Numbered from the stretch's first letter, positions 27,701 to 33,281 are shown. The stretch is 64,000 nt of DNA from Escarpia spicata (GCA_963995525.1 OZ023214.1:20261028-20325027); one strand, 5' to 3'. Made by a program: numbers and translations. The notes: generated by a model from the sequence alone, not told the origin.

Positions 27701-30700
27701 GTTGTTTTTGTTTCAGTCGAGAATCTTGAACACAATGACTTCATCGCGTTAAGAAACATGCTCATCAGGTAAGTCCAACTTTGTCCACACAGCGCTAATC
27801 TGTCATTATAACATGTCAGCATCTGTTAGACTTGTCATTCTAATCTATTATTGTCTGCTAGACTTGTCAATCTACTCTGTCAATGTCGGCTATACCTGCC
27901 ATTCTAATCTATCAATGTATTTTAGATTTATTCTAATTTAAAATTGTCTGCTAGACCTGTTAATCTAACATAGCAGTGCCTGTTAGATGTGTCATTCCAG
28001 TCTCTAAGTGTCTGCCAGATCTGTCATTCTAATCTGGGTCTGCTAGACTTATCAATCTAATCTGTCAGTGTCTGTTAGACTTGTCACAGAGATAGACATT
28101 GTTCTTTTTTAACCTGTTCATTTTTTTAAAGACATGCATGATTTGAAGGATGTCATAAATACTGTTTGTTATTAGGACACATGCACAACTTAAAGGACAT
28201 CACAAATTGTGTTTTATTGGTTACTAGGACACACATGCAGGACTTGAAGGACATCACCAACAACGTGCACTATGAGAACTTTCGATATAGTCGTCTTGCC
28301 TTCCTTGCAGCTAACGATTCACACAAAGTCATAGAGAAGTAAGTAGTCACTAAACCTGTCTAACTCTAAATACTGCAGTTTTAATGTCCATGCAACATTG
28401 GAACATCACTTTTAACCCTTTAGACACACAACTGCCTGCAATCGGGCAATTTGTCATGATTCTTAACCACCCGAAATCAGCTACACTTTAACTAGTCATA
28501 AGCATTGTGGCATATTCTTGATAATTGCTATATCTCATTTTAAAGCATGCTCTATTTGTTATACACTAGGGATATTTGTTGTATGGACGTTTTTGATGTA
28601 GTCCTGTTTCAAAAGATATCTTGCTGAATGTGTATGAACACATTGGGGAATTGGAGTGCATTTTATTGAAACATCACGGGGGCTAAAGCATTAAAGTCAT
28701 CATCAGGACTGGACTAGGAGACCTGAATAGCGAGGCAATTGTATTAGCAGGACTAACTTCCTTTACATTACTGTTACAAAAATGATTTGAGACTGTCCTG
28801 CGGTGACCCTAATTGCGAGGCGGCTGTATTACTGATGTGACAGTAAAGTGAGGTTTGACTGTACATTTGTAACTTGTGTGATGGAGCCACCATCAAGCTG
28901 TGATATCATAGTGTCAAAAAAAGAACAGTGAAAGTGTGGTACTAGTGGAGGGTTGGTTGGCATGAGGAATAACACACCTGTAGTTGTTGCCATAAGAATC
29001 TACACAACGCACAGTTAGTTCTCAGTAGAACTGTTCAAAGGATCACCACTATTTTACTAATTCTCACACCCGACAATAAATAAACAGACTCAATTTCTTG
29101 CTGCCTGTGCCAATGCAAACAGTGTGAATATGCATAAAAACAAACTTGAGACATCTCTCACGGTGGGTTGCGCATGACTGCCTGGTGGGTCACGCATGAG
29201 CGGCTATGTGTAAGAAGACGTCGTGTTGCAGAAGGGCTCCAGATGCGCCTGTCCCAAAGCCTCGTAGAAAGAGGATCAATCGTGTCATTTCAATGCTAAT
29301 GACGTTGAGACCACAAAACTCAACCGGCCCAGAAAAATACAGGTCGACAAGTGATTTATCGAATGTTCCGTCTTTGAGCCGTAGTTATCATGGTGAGAAT
29401 CTGCGGAGTCATAAAGTGTCATCTCAGCCGGAAAGGAGAATGAAGGCAGCCACTATGCTCACTCTTACTAGTAGAAATATGGTGTAAGTTGTCCACTGTT
29501 GATCAGTTTCGCCCTAGGTGGTGGCAGGGAGAGGTGCTGCAAATGGGTTCCCTCTTGGGTGATTCTGCAATCACTGCACTAGTTGGTTAGCGCTGGTTGG
29601 GTCATTTCGTGTGTTGTGTTTTCAAGTAGTAGTGTGGTAGTGTAGTTGTTAGGACATCCGCCTTGCATGCCGGAGTTCCAAGTTCAAGACCAAGAAGGTG
29701 TTGCCTTGCCATACAGACATCACAGAGGTGTTGTTTTGTAATTTAGATGACATGGACGTACTCTTTTGTCGTACATACATCCATCATAGAAGTGTTGTCT
29801 TGGTTCTTTTGCCATAAAGATGACATGGGAATATTCTCATGCCACATAGATTACATGGAGTTGTTTTCTAGCCATGTAAATGGTGTGGATGTGTTCTCTT
29901 GCAAGTTGCAGCGTAGAAATCTTCTTTGCTTTAGAGATGATATGGAGGTGTTGTCTTGCTATGTAGAGGTGTTGTCTGCCATGTGCAAAACCCGCAGATG
30001 GAATGTTGATGAGGAAGCTTTTGGCTTATTGAGAGTCCAAAATTGTTGTTACTTGTTTGTTTTTAAACATATTCACATTGCTAGCATTTGCACACACAAC
30101 ATATCACTGTTTCCATCTATTTACAGTCCTCTACCAGAATGAATGTTTCCATCTATTGGAATTTACGAGAATGAATACTTTCATCTATTTACAGACCTCT
30201 ACCAGAATGAATGTTTCCATCTGTTTATAGTGCTCTACCAGAATTAATGTTTCCATCTGTTTACAATACTCTACGAGAATGAATGTTTCCATCTGTTTAC
30301 AGTACTCTACGAGAATGAATGTTTCCATCTGTTTACAGTCCTCTACGAGAATGAATACTTTCATCTATTTACAGTCCTCTACGAGAATGAATGTTTCCAT
30401 CTATTTACAGTCCTCTACGAGAATGAATGTTTCCATCTGTTTACACTCCTCTACGAGAATGAATACTTTCATCTATTTACAGTCCTCTACGAGAATGAAT
30501 GTTTCCATCTATTTACAATCCTCTACGAGAATGAATGTTTCCATCTATTTCCATCTACAAGAATAAATGTTTCCATCTATTTACAGTCCTCTACGAGAAT
30601 GAATACTTTCATCTATTTACAGTCCTCTACGAGAATGAATGTTTCCATCTGTTTACAGTCCTCTACCAGAATGAATGTTTCCATCTGTTTACAGTCCTCT

Positions 30701-33281
30701 ACCAGAATGAATGTTTCCATCTGTTTACAATACTCTACGAGAATGAATGTTTCCATCTGTTTACAGTACTCTATGAGAATGAATGTTTCCATCTATTTAC
30801 AGTCCTCTACGAGAATGAATGTTTCCATCTATTTACAGTCCTCTACGAGAATGAATGTTTCCATCTATTTACAGTCCTCTACCAGAATGAATGTTTCCAT
30901 CTGTTTACAGTCCTCTACCAGAATGAATGTTTCCATCTGTTTACAATACTCTACGAGAATGAATGTTTCCATCTGTTTACAGTACTCTACGAGAATGAAT
31001 GTTTCCATCTATTTACAGTCCTCTATGAGAATGAATGTTTCCATCTGTTTACAGTCCTCTACGAGAATTAATGTTTCCATATGTTTACAGTCCTCTACGA
31101 GAATTAATGTTTCCATCTATTTAATTTACAGTACTCTACCAGAATGAATGTTTCCATCTATTTACAGTCCTCTACCAGAATGAATGTTTCCATCTATTTA
31201 CAGTCCTCTACCAGAATGAATGTTTCCATCTATTTACAGTCCTCTACGAGAATGAATACTTTCATCTATTTACAGTCCTCTCCAAGAATGAATGTTTCCA
31301 TCTATTTACAGTCCTCTACGAGAATGAATACTTTCATCTATATACAGTCCTCTGTGAGAATGAATACTTTCGTATATTTATTCTACATTGTTCCTTCACT
31401 AATGTTACTTTATGTCATCAAGTTCTTCTATGATACACAGGTGTTCTCTTGCTGTGTAGATGATATAGAATTGTTCTATTGCCTTGTAGATGATATACAG
31501 GTATTCTATTGCCATGTAGCTGATCCAGATCTAACAGAGGTGTTCTCTTGCTGTGTAGATGATATAGAATTGTTCTATTGCCTTGTAGATGATATACAGG
31601 TATTCTATTGCCATGTAGCTGATCCAGATCTAACAGAGGTGTTCTCTTGCTGTGTAGATGATATAGAATTGTTCTATTGCCTTGTAGATGATATACAGGT
31701 ATTCTATTGCGATGTACATGATATAGCGCTGTTCTCTTGCCATGTAGCTGATCCAGATCTAACAGATGTGTTCTCTTACCAAGTAGCTCATACAGAGGTG
31801 TTCTCTTACCAAGTAGCTCATACAGAGGTGTTCTCTTACCAAGTAGCTCATACAGAGGTGTTCTCTTACCAAGTAGCTCATACAGATGTGTTCTCTTACC
31901 AAGTAGATCATACAGAGGTGTTCTCTTACCAAGTAGTTCATACAGAGGTGTTCTCTTACCAAGTAGATCATACAGAGGTGTTCTCTTACCAAGTAGCTCA
32001 TACAGAGGTGTTCTGTGTGTGCAGGGATCCCATAGCTCAGATGGCAGATGAGAAGCAGGAGCATGTTCAGAAGCTGAAGAAGATGGAGGCAGAGATGGAG
32101 CAGGTCTTTGAGATGAAGGTCAAAGAAAAGATGCAGAAACTGAAGGATTCCGAAGTAGACGTAAGTGTTGGTGGTCAGAGAGCCATGGGTAGAAAGGACG
32201 AACTTAGGGGGTTGTCTCATAAGTTCACAGTCCAAAAAACTATCCGTGGAACATTGGTTTAACTCCGTCTCTTGGTACATGGTGTGGGATTTGAGATTTT
32301 TACAACCCAGAATGGCTATTAACGTTAGTTTGCATTAATGTGTATTTAATTCGCTAGGCAGTGCCACTATCAATTTATTTTCTCAGCAATATGTGGTGAT
32401 GACGAAATCACCCTCTAGGACATAATTAGCACATTTTGGGACTTTCCAAACCGATGCACCGACCTCGGGACTTGATGTATGCATGTAATGCATAGTTAGT
32501 CATATAACCTCATGATCATGACCGCTCTATTTGCCAAACAGCAAGACATCAGCCGATAGTGTCAATAATGAAGTTATGTGTTATTGAGGTGGGAGGGGCT
32601 AATGATGTAAGGCATTTATTACTGTGTGTGGGAGGGGCTAATGATGTGGTGAGGTGTTACGTTGATGAGAGCAGCAAATGATGTGAGGTGTTACTGCAGT
32701 GGGCAGAGCTAATGATGTGAGGTATCACTGTGGTGGGCGTGGCTAATGATGCAAGGTGTTACCATGGTGGGAGGGGCTAATTAAGCAATGTGTTATGGTG
32801 GGAGGGGCAAGTTAAGTTAGGTGTTATGGTGGGAGGGGCTAATGAAGTTAGGTGTTATGGTGGGTGGGGCTAATGATGTGAGGTGTTACCATGGTGGGCG
32901 GAGCTAATGAGCAGTGATTGACATGTTGCAGTTACAACGGCGTATGGAGCAGATGAAGAAGAGCCTGGAGCAGCAGACAAAGGAGCTGGATGAGCGGAGG
33001 AGAGCATTTGAGAAGGAGCGCGACTCGTGGGAGGACATTCACAAACAGGATGAACACAACCGAGAGTGAGCACTCTTACATTTTTAGGATAATCAATAAT
33101 AATAAAATACAATACACTTATAGCTGTATATGCATATATAGAACCATAATCCCATAATGCTCTCTCTCTCTATGTCACTGTAGAACAGTCTTAAATGTGT
33201 GTGTGTATATCTGTATATAAGTGATCTTGTTTTCTCCGTAGAACAATGGACAAGAAGAACAAGAAGAAGCTGCTCTTCTGA
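2097..33281 (+). CDS. SEPTIN7: Septin, SEPT7/peanut group, 11 coding exons (join listed in evidence)
   Basis: Filament-forming GTP-binding cytoskeletal protein; SEPT7-group septins occupy the core of hetero-oligomeric septin filaments at the cortex, cleavage furrow and ciliary base (family knowledge). Join: 2097-2346, 17648-17855, 20228-20362, 23200-23317, 25584-25676, 26954-27050, 27717-27768, 28228-28338, 32025-32160, 32932-33065, 33242-33281. The sum is 1374 nt, 457 codons plus TGA, with every junction in phase and GT-AG. Visible motifs: [20 protein letters not shown] near residues 57-76 (polybasic helix 0), P-loop GESGLGKST at 84-92, DTPGFGD at 140-146, AKAD at 221-224, the WG-containing septin-unique region near 290-345, a coiled coil about 360-440, and a lysine-rich tail. 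Human SEPT7 has a similar length (about 437). The chosen ATG lies directly after an AG acceptor, so upstream 5' exons may exist outside the window and the N-terminus is the least certain part. A 252-nt cassette exon may be included (see 29232-29483). Confidence 0.93.
2520..2850. repeat. Interspersed repeat, second copy at 26030-26190
   Basis: Both places share an ordered series of blocks: ATATACTGTAT, CC(A/-)CCAAATTG, GTTTA(A/G)TA.GCC, TAACAATTT and CTTTATTGGCAATAC. The class is not recognised. Confidence 0.45.
2851..3341. other. Intronic sequence, nothing identified
   Basis: AT-rich, with only short ORFs. No repeat or exon recognised. Confidence 0.5.
3342..3610. mobile_element. Mariner/Tigger-like MITE with partial internal tandem duplication
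   Basis: Starts CAGTGGAACCTCACTATTAA and ends ...AGGTTCAACTGTG, whose reverse complement begins CACAGTTGAACCT, so the ends are inverted. The first 79 bp are duplicated (3342 and 3421). Related 3' halves with GGTGGCTGTATTA and GAGGTTTGACTGTA occur at 5690-5844 and 28700-28862. These termini resemble Tc1/mariner-pogo MITEs. Confidence 0.65.
3611..4780. other. Intronic sequence, one MITE scrap only
   Basis: A short piece at about 4291-4325 (ACTGTGGAATCTCAATATTA) looks like one end of the MITE at 3342. Otherwise nothing recognised. Confidence 0.45.
4782..4836. repeat. 12-bp tandem repeat (GGCTACTCCACT)n
   Basis: About 4.5 perfect copies. They read as repeated WSSQ on the minus strand, which is a low-complexity artefact. 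Confidence 0.9.
5100..5380. repeat. Diverged direct duplication, ~187-bp period
   Basis: The segment near 5101-5200 (TCTGGTCTATCGACTT...GAATTTAACGAC) recurs near 5287-5375 (TCTGGTCTCTATCCACTT...GAATTTAACAGTG). Confidence 0.5.
5407..5563. repeat. Fold-back cluster: 31-bp inverted arms plus a third direct copy
   Basis: Arm 5407-5437 matches the reverse complement of 5501-5531 at about 26 of 31 bases, and 5533-5563 repeats the first arm directly. Between the arms GGGGCACT (5455-5462) and AGTGCCCC (5471-5478) form a perfect 8-bp hairpin stem. The class is not recognised. Confidence 0.6.
5690..5844. mobile_element. Fragment of mariner-like MITE
   Basis: Shares GTGACCTGAATAGTGAG, ATTTCCTAT and GGTGGCTGTATTA, and ends AAAGTGAGGTTTGACTGTA, matching the 3' part of the element at 3342-3610. 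Confidence 0.6.
5845..7004. other. Intronic sequence with a short (GGT)n run
   Basis: (GGT)n at about 6022-6048. The rest is AT-rich with repeated TAATTG/ATTAC-type motifs near 6870-6980 that may be a decayed MITE end. No gene seen. Confidence 0.4.
7005..9005 (-). mobile_element. L2/Rex1-like LINE (jockey superfamily), 5'-truncated, one frameshift in RT
   Basis: Minus-strand reverse transcriptase in two frames, 8889-8050 then 8053-7307. The first part holds [48 protein letters not shown] and [10 protein letters not shown]. The second holds [12 protein letters not shown] and the catalytic KYSDDTAIV, then the C-terminal [20 protein letters not shown] region. The frames meet where TGAPQGS is expected and one base is missing. 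Further 5' the reading is interrupted at a seven-A run near 8957. The 3' end has an ACTTTATTGTCCCTTGTGAG-type tail and short CAATCA repeats (7007-7034), typical of LINEs ending in microsatellites. Catalytic Asp residues are intact, so the copy is fairly young. Confidence 0.88.
9006..10573. other. Intronic sequence, nothing identified
   Basis: Contains a poly-G run near 9015-9027 at the LINE's truncated end. The short ORFs at 10109-10568 have no recognisable features. Confidence 0.45.
10574..11675. mobile_element. Non-autonomous hAT-like element, about 1.1 kb
   Basis: Terminal inverted repeats share 12 bp, CAGGCCTGGGGT. The flanking 8-mers TAATTGTC (10566-10573) and TGACTGTC (11676-11683) match at 6 of 8, both differences being transitions, consistent with an aged 8-bp target duplication. 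ATTACTATTAC motifs cluster inside both ends. No transposase ORF seen. Confidence 0.65.
11246..11365. repeat. 34-bp tandem repeat, 3 copies
   Basis: Unit GCAGTGAAACCCCAGTTTAA followed by TCCCTCTAGTCAAT, nearly identical copies, inside the hAT-like element. Confidence 0.85.
11684..13354. other. Intronic sequence, nothing identified
   Basis: Short (CATG)n near 12731. No coding exon, tRNA or element boundary recognised. Confidence 0.45.
13356..13640 (+). mobile_element. tRNA-derived SINE
   Basis: Head with a box-A-like GCAGTGGCTAGAGC and a perfect box B GGTTCGAATCC (13409-13419) at tRNA-like spacing. It is followed by a body with GGGAAAGTAGTCCCAAACCA and GGTGGTGTCATTGCTTGGCA. The arms do not obviously fold as a complete functional tRNA, so I call it a SINE. 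The 3' limit is approximate. Confidence 0.5.
13641..15253. other. Intronic sequence, nothing firm
   Basis: A box-B-like GGTTCGAATCCC occurs at 15127-15138, but I see no matching box A or tRNA fold. No exon seen. Confidence 0.4.
15254..16891. mobile_element. TIR element with CTTGTCCG-rich ends, about 1.6 kb
   Basis: The left end CAGCGATAGAAATAAG and the reverse complement of the right end, CAGTGTTCGAAATAGC, agree. Both are followed by ACTTGTCCG and GGACAAGT palindromic motifs (15283-15303, 16786-16878). The CAG-N-G terminus suggests hAT, but I find no convincing 8-bp target duplication. No transposase ORF. A (TA)n tract at 15716-15796 lies inside. Confidence 0.5.
15716..15796. repeat. (TA)n microsatellite
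   Basis: Interrupted TA run of about 80 bp. Confidence 0.95.
16892..17454. other. Intronic sequence, nothing identified
   Basis: No element or exon recognised. Confidence 0.45.
17455..17590 (+). repeat. Degenerate ~18-bp repeat (GTGAGGGGTTATRTC)n before exon 2
   Basis: Five or six copies of a GTGAGGGGTTATATCCAT-like unit, ending about 60 bp before the acceptor at 17647. Confidence 0.7.
17648..17855 (+). CDS. SEPTIN7: Septin exon 2: P-loop and switch regions
   Basis: Residues 84-152 plus two bases of Cys153. Contains the G1 P-loop GESGLGKST, the [10 protein letters not shown] stretch (septin switch I area) and the G3 motif [14 protein letters not shown]. The acceptor is ctgtag and the donor is AACTG|gtaggt (phase 2). 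The exon is separated from exon 1 by a 15.3-kb intron and is immediately preceded by short GAGGGGTTATGT-like repeats. Confidence 0.93.
18158..18397. repeat. Fold-back element, 55-bp arms
   Basis: 18158-18212 equals the reverse complement of 18343-18397 at about 49 of 55 positions, with a 130-bp loop. The arms read AGGGATCATCTCAGAA...ATTACTTTCATTTGG. Confidence 0.8.
18398..19623. other. Intron 2 sequence with a short hairpin region
   Basis: AGCCAGGGCT and AGCCCTGGCT form a perfect 10-bp stem near 18998-19033, and GGGGATCGACA occurs near both 18978 and 19347. A decayed element is possible. No exon seen. Confidence 0.4.
19630..20227 (+). repeat. 43-44-bp minisatellite made of copies of the exon 3 acceptor and exon start
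   Basis: About 13 units upstream of the real exon. In the canonical units CTACAG is followed by TTGGCAGCCTGTCATTGACT and ATGTTTGGTTGTTCTAC. This is the intron 2 branch/pyrimidine area, the AG and the first ~28 bases of exon 3. Unit spacing is exactly 43 bp from 19921 on (19921, 19964 and so on). Earlier units are about 43-45 bp and more diverged (CAGCTGGCAG, CAGCTGCCAG). Confidence 0.93.
20228..20362 (+). CDS. SEPTIN7: Septin exon 3: [17 protein letters not shown] to PTGHG
   Basis: Residues 153-197 and two bases of Gly198. The joined codon TG|T gives Cys followed by WQPVI, as in other SEPT7 proteins, which fixes the acceptor at ctacag|TTGG. The donor is gtaagt. This acceptor and the first ~28 bases of the exon are the template for the 43-bp minisatellite directly upstream, so the real exon is the last unit of that array. 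It is recognisable because it alone continues into the [16 protein letters not shown] coding sequence. Confidence 0.93.
20363..21120. other. Intron 3 sequence, nothing identified
   Basis: AT-rich. No exon or repeat boundary recognised. Confidence 0.45.
21121..21325. repeat. Degenerate ~37-bp repeat (TGGTTGTCAACCACCTTGAT...)n
   Basis: About five units containing GTTGTCAACCACCTTGATGA and CACTGTCATATCT. The unit itself holds the palindrome GTTG-TC-AACC-like. Confidence 0.7.
21326..22401. other. Intron 3 sequence, nothing identified
   Basis: No exon or element recognised. Confidence 0.4.
22406..23128. mobile_element. TTAA-flanked non-autonomous DNA transposon (piggyBac/Kolobok-like), 723 bp
   Basis: Flanked by TTAA at 22402-22405 and 23129-23132. 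The termini are perfect 10-bp inverted repeats GGCCAGACAC, extending imperfectly (GGCAGG / CCCAGG). A reverse-oriented relative ends at TTAA 25468-25471. The element ends only about 70 bp before the exon 4 acceptor. No transposase ORF. Confidence 0.75.
23200..23317 (+). CDS. SEPTIN7: Septin exon 4: G4 motif AKAD
   Basis: Begins after ttgcgacag and completes Gly198. It encodes [20 protein letters not shown] then [19 protein letters not shown] (residues to 237). AKAD (221-224) gives guanine specificity. Ends in phase 0 at gtaagt. Confidence 0.93.
23700..23805. repeat. 33-bp tandem repeat, 3 copies, fourth at 25472
   Basis: Unit AAAGGTAATGGTCTAAGGAA followed by GGGAATGAAGGCAG. A similar AAGGAAAGGAATGAAGGCAG unit reappears at about 25471-25490, after the inserted elements. 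Confidence 0.7.
23880..25026 (+). mobile_element. hAT element, 1147 bp, with perfect 8-bp target duplication
   Basis: GCTACATT occurs at 23872-23879 and again at 25027-25034. The element begins CAGGGTTCGCAC and ends GTATGAACCCTG, so the termini are inverted repeats (8 bp perfect, CAGGGTTC). Subterminal CCTTGAA/TTCAAGG motifs occur at both ends. It contains the BED-like ORF at 24314-24532 but no catalytic transposase domain, so it is non-autonomous. It lies in intron 4 of the septin gene. Confidence 0.88.
24314..24532 (+). CDS. Small BED-type zinc-finger ORF inside the hAT element
   Basis: 72 codons from ATG at 24314. [15 protein letters not shown] is followed by CRFC and, 21 residues after the second Cys, HVKSATH, a C-x2-C...H-x5-H arrangement. 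This resembles the N-terminal BED/TTF-like finger of hAT transposases and their host-domesticated derivatives, which binds element ends. The transposase dimerisation and RNase H-like regions are absent after the stop. It may be the start of a spliced or truncated transposase, or a leftover. There is no host-gene context. Confidence 0.55.
   Translation: MAPEKGNCKFKDEWLAIAEYKEWVCRDPTGNVRSARCRFCTKSINIGNGGRYSLDSHVKSATHKNSMSVKHN
25300..25467 (-). mobile_element. Reverse copy/fragment of the TTAA element
   Basis: Its reverse complement (GAGAGATACGGCAGCTAGATAGG..., ...GCCAGACCCCCGTTTCCATGG, ...GGCTGCC) matches 22406-22590 in order. TTAA at 25468-25471 marks its outer end. The other end is unclear because the hAT element lies next to it. 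Confidence 0.6.
25584..25676 (+). CDS. SEPTIN7: Septin exon 5: [16 protein letters not shown], acidic loop
   Basis: Phase 0 exon after actcttgtag, residues 238-268. It carries the conserved HKIKIYEFP strand and the acidic DCDDEEEN loop (254-261) found in SEPT7-group proteins. The donor is AAG|gtaaac. The flanking introns are heavily invaded by transposable elements. Confidence 0.92.
25677..26029. other. Intron 5 sequence, nothing identified
   Basis: No exon or repeat recognised. Confidence 0.4.
26030..26190. repeat. Second copy of the interspersed repeat at 2520-2850
   Basis: Shares ATATACTGTAT, CCTGCCAAATTGAGTTTAAT, AAGCC and CTTTATTGGCAATAC in order. Confidence 0.45.
26257..26279. repeat. 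(AACAG)n pentanucleotide
   Basis: Four to five AACAG copies. Confidence 0.85.
26524..26646. repeat. 28-30-bp AT-rich minisatellite, 4 copies
   Basis: Unit TATAAAGATATACATATATG followed by TATACCTG. Contains the palindrome CATATATG. Confidence 0.9.
26945..26953 (+). promoter_or_regulatory. NAGNAG tandem 3' splice site of exon 6
   Basis: CTCAGCAG gives two AG dinucleotides 3 bp apart. Choice between them includes or skips one Gln codon before DRVPF. Confidence 0.75.
26954..27050 (+). CDS. SEPTIN7: Septin exon 6: [11 protein letters not shown] to YPWGVVE
   Basis: Encodes [18 protein letters not shown], then the [14 protein letters not shown] stretch of the septin-unique element (residues 269-300, plus one base). 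The start is placed at the second AG of a tandem tcagcag acceptor because that matches KDRLP spacing in other SEPT7 proteins. Using the first AG (exon from 26951) adds one Gln in frame. The donor is gtaata. Confidence 0.92.
27051..27716. other. Intron 6, nothing identified
   Basis: AT-rich. No element recognised. Confidence 0.5.
27717..27768 (+). CDS. SEPTIN7: Septin exon 7: [17 protein letters not shown]
   Basis: A 52-bp exon after gtttcag. It completes Val301 and encodes [16 protein letters not shown] plus two bases of Arg318, part of the septin-unique element that packs at the NC interface. Donor gtaagt. Confidence 0.92.
27805..28090. repeat. Degenerate ~38-bp repeat in intron 7
   Basis: Units like TCTGTCATTCTAATCTATCA followed by GTGTCTGCTAGACTTG, about seven diverged copies. 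Confidence 0.65.
28228..28338 (+). CDS. SEPTIN7: Septin exon 8: [19 protein letters not shown]
   Basis: Starts after ttactag and completes Arg318. It then encodes [19 protein letters not shown] and a divergent [17 protein letters not shown] stretch, ending with two bases (AA) of Lys355. This is the C-terminal end of the GTPase/SUE fold. The donor gtaagt is in phase 2, which matches both the next constitutive exon and the candidate cassette exon. Confidence 0.92.
28339..28699. other. Intron 8 sequence, nothing identified
   Basis: No exon or repeat recognised. Confidence 0.45.
28700..28862. mobile_element. Mariner-like MITE fragment
   Basis: GACCTGAATAGCGAG, GGCGGCTGTATTACTG and GTGAGGTTTGACTGTA match the 3' part of the MITE at 3342-3610. 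Confidence 0.6.
28863..29231. other. Intronic sequence before the cassette exon
   Basis: Nothing recognised apart from a short direct repeat, TGGGT(T/C)GCGCATGA-like, at about 29163-29200. Confidence 0.4.
29232..29483 (+). CDS. Candidate alternative (cassette) septin exon, 84 codons
   Basis: An open stretch bounded by gttgcag| and |gtaagt. It is 252 nt long (a multiple of 3) and enters and leaves in phase 2. Inserted between exons 8 and 9 it reads through in frame (AA|A = Lys, then [14 protein letters not shown]...; GT|G = Val, then DPIAQM), giving a 541-residue isoform. The peptide is basic and Ser/Thr-rich, begins with a proline-basic segment (PVPKPRRKR), and has clusters such as KYRSTSDLS and [12 protein letters not shown]. 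It would sit between the GTPase domain and the coiled coil. I do not recognise it from other septins. The alternative is a chance ORF: the polypyrimidine tract is weak. Confidence 0.5.
29643..29695 (+). mobile_element. Possible tRNA-derived SINE head
   Basis: GTGTAGTTGTTAGGACATCC resembles a tRNA D-arm/box A, and AAGTTCAAGACC fits box B at 35-40 bp. No complete tRNA fold and no clear SINE body. Confidence 0.35.
29700..29985 (+). repeat. Left part of an old ~30-bp minisatellite
   Basis: Diverged units of the type GTAGATGACATGGAGGTGTT plus CTCTTGCCAT. The same family continues at 31436-32015, so the LINE-derived block 29995-31430 interrupts it. Confidence 0.65.
29995..31430 (-). mobile_element. 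5'-truncated CR1-like LINE fragment with internal minisatellite expansion
   Basis: The left flank 29995-30123 (AAGCTTTTGGCTTATTGAGA, GTCCAA, TTTTTAAACATATTCAC) and the right flank 31358-31428 (CTTTCGTATATTTATTCTAC, CTAATGTTACTTTATGTC) match, in order, the 3' part of the LINE at 40500-40725 (minus strand). Between them the LINE's TTCATTTACAGTCCTTTGTG segment is amplified. Confidence 0.8.
30124..31357. repeat. 36-bp minisatellite grown from LINE ORF2 sequence, ~34 copies
   Basis: Unit TTTCCATCTATTTACAGTCC followed by TCTACGAGAATGAATG, with TACTTTCAT variants. A single unit exists in the intact LINE copy near 40637-40672, where the minus strand encodes FSQRTVNEWN. 36 bp is 12 codons, which explains the long low-complexity ORFs. 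These are not treated as genes. Confidence 0.93.
31436..32015 (+). repeat. Compound ~30-bp minisatellite ending at exon 9
   Basis: 31436-31770: higher-order units (about 108 bp, built of ~30-bp subunits such as GTAGATGATATAGAATTGTT plus CTATTGCCTT). 31771-32015: homogeneous 30-bp units TTCTCTTACCAAGTAGCTCA plus TACAGAGGTG, about eight copies. The array stops within 10 bp of the exon 9 acceptor. Confidence 0.93.
32025..32160 (+). CDS. SEPTIN7: Septin exon 9: start of coiled coil
   Basis: After tgtgtgtgcag. Completes Lys355, then [20 protein letters not shown] and the conserved [21 protein letters not shown] block, ending in phase 0 at gtaagt. It has clear heptad character. Directly upstream is a 30-bp minisatellite. 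Confidence 0.93.
32161..32590. other. Intron 9 sequence, nothing identified
   Basis: No element or exon recognised. Confidence 0.45.
32591..32915 (+). repeat. ~31-bp minisatellite before exon 10
   Basis: About ten units of GTGGGAGGGGCTAATGATGT followed by GAGGTGTTAC. The same repeat, much expanded, precedes the duplicated exon at 49574. Confidence 0.88.
32932..33065 (+). CDS. SEPTIN7: Septin exon 10: coiled coil continued
   Basis: After acatgttgcag. Encodes [20 protein letters not shown], then [20 protein letters not shown] and EHNR, ending in phase 2 at gtgagc. It is preceded by a short 31-bp GTGGGAGGGGCTAATGATG-type repeat. A broken copy of this exon and its repeat lies at 49574-49706. 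Confidence 0.93.
33242..33281 (+). CDS. SEPTIN7: Septin exon 11: terminal coding exon, Lys-rich tail and stop
   Basis: After tttctccgtag. Completes Glu445, then [12 protein letters not shown] and TGA at 33279-33281. The Lys-rich end resembles the KNKKK tail of vertebrate SEPT7. The 3' UTR begins at once with a 32-bp repeat. Confidence 0.92.

Noticed and set aside
30279..31147. ORFs of about 95, 178 and 182 codons reading [16 protein letters not shown] repeats
   Set aside because: 36-bp minisatellite derived from LINE sequence read in the antisense direction; not a repeat protein gene.
31759..32280. 173-codon minus-strand ORF over the 30-bp minisatellite and septin exon 9
   Set aside because: Antisense shadow of the exon and repeat; no independent coding signal.
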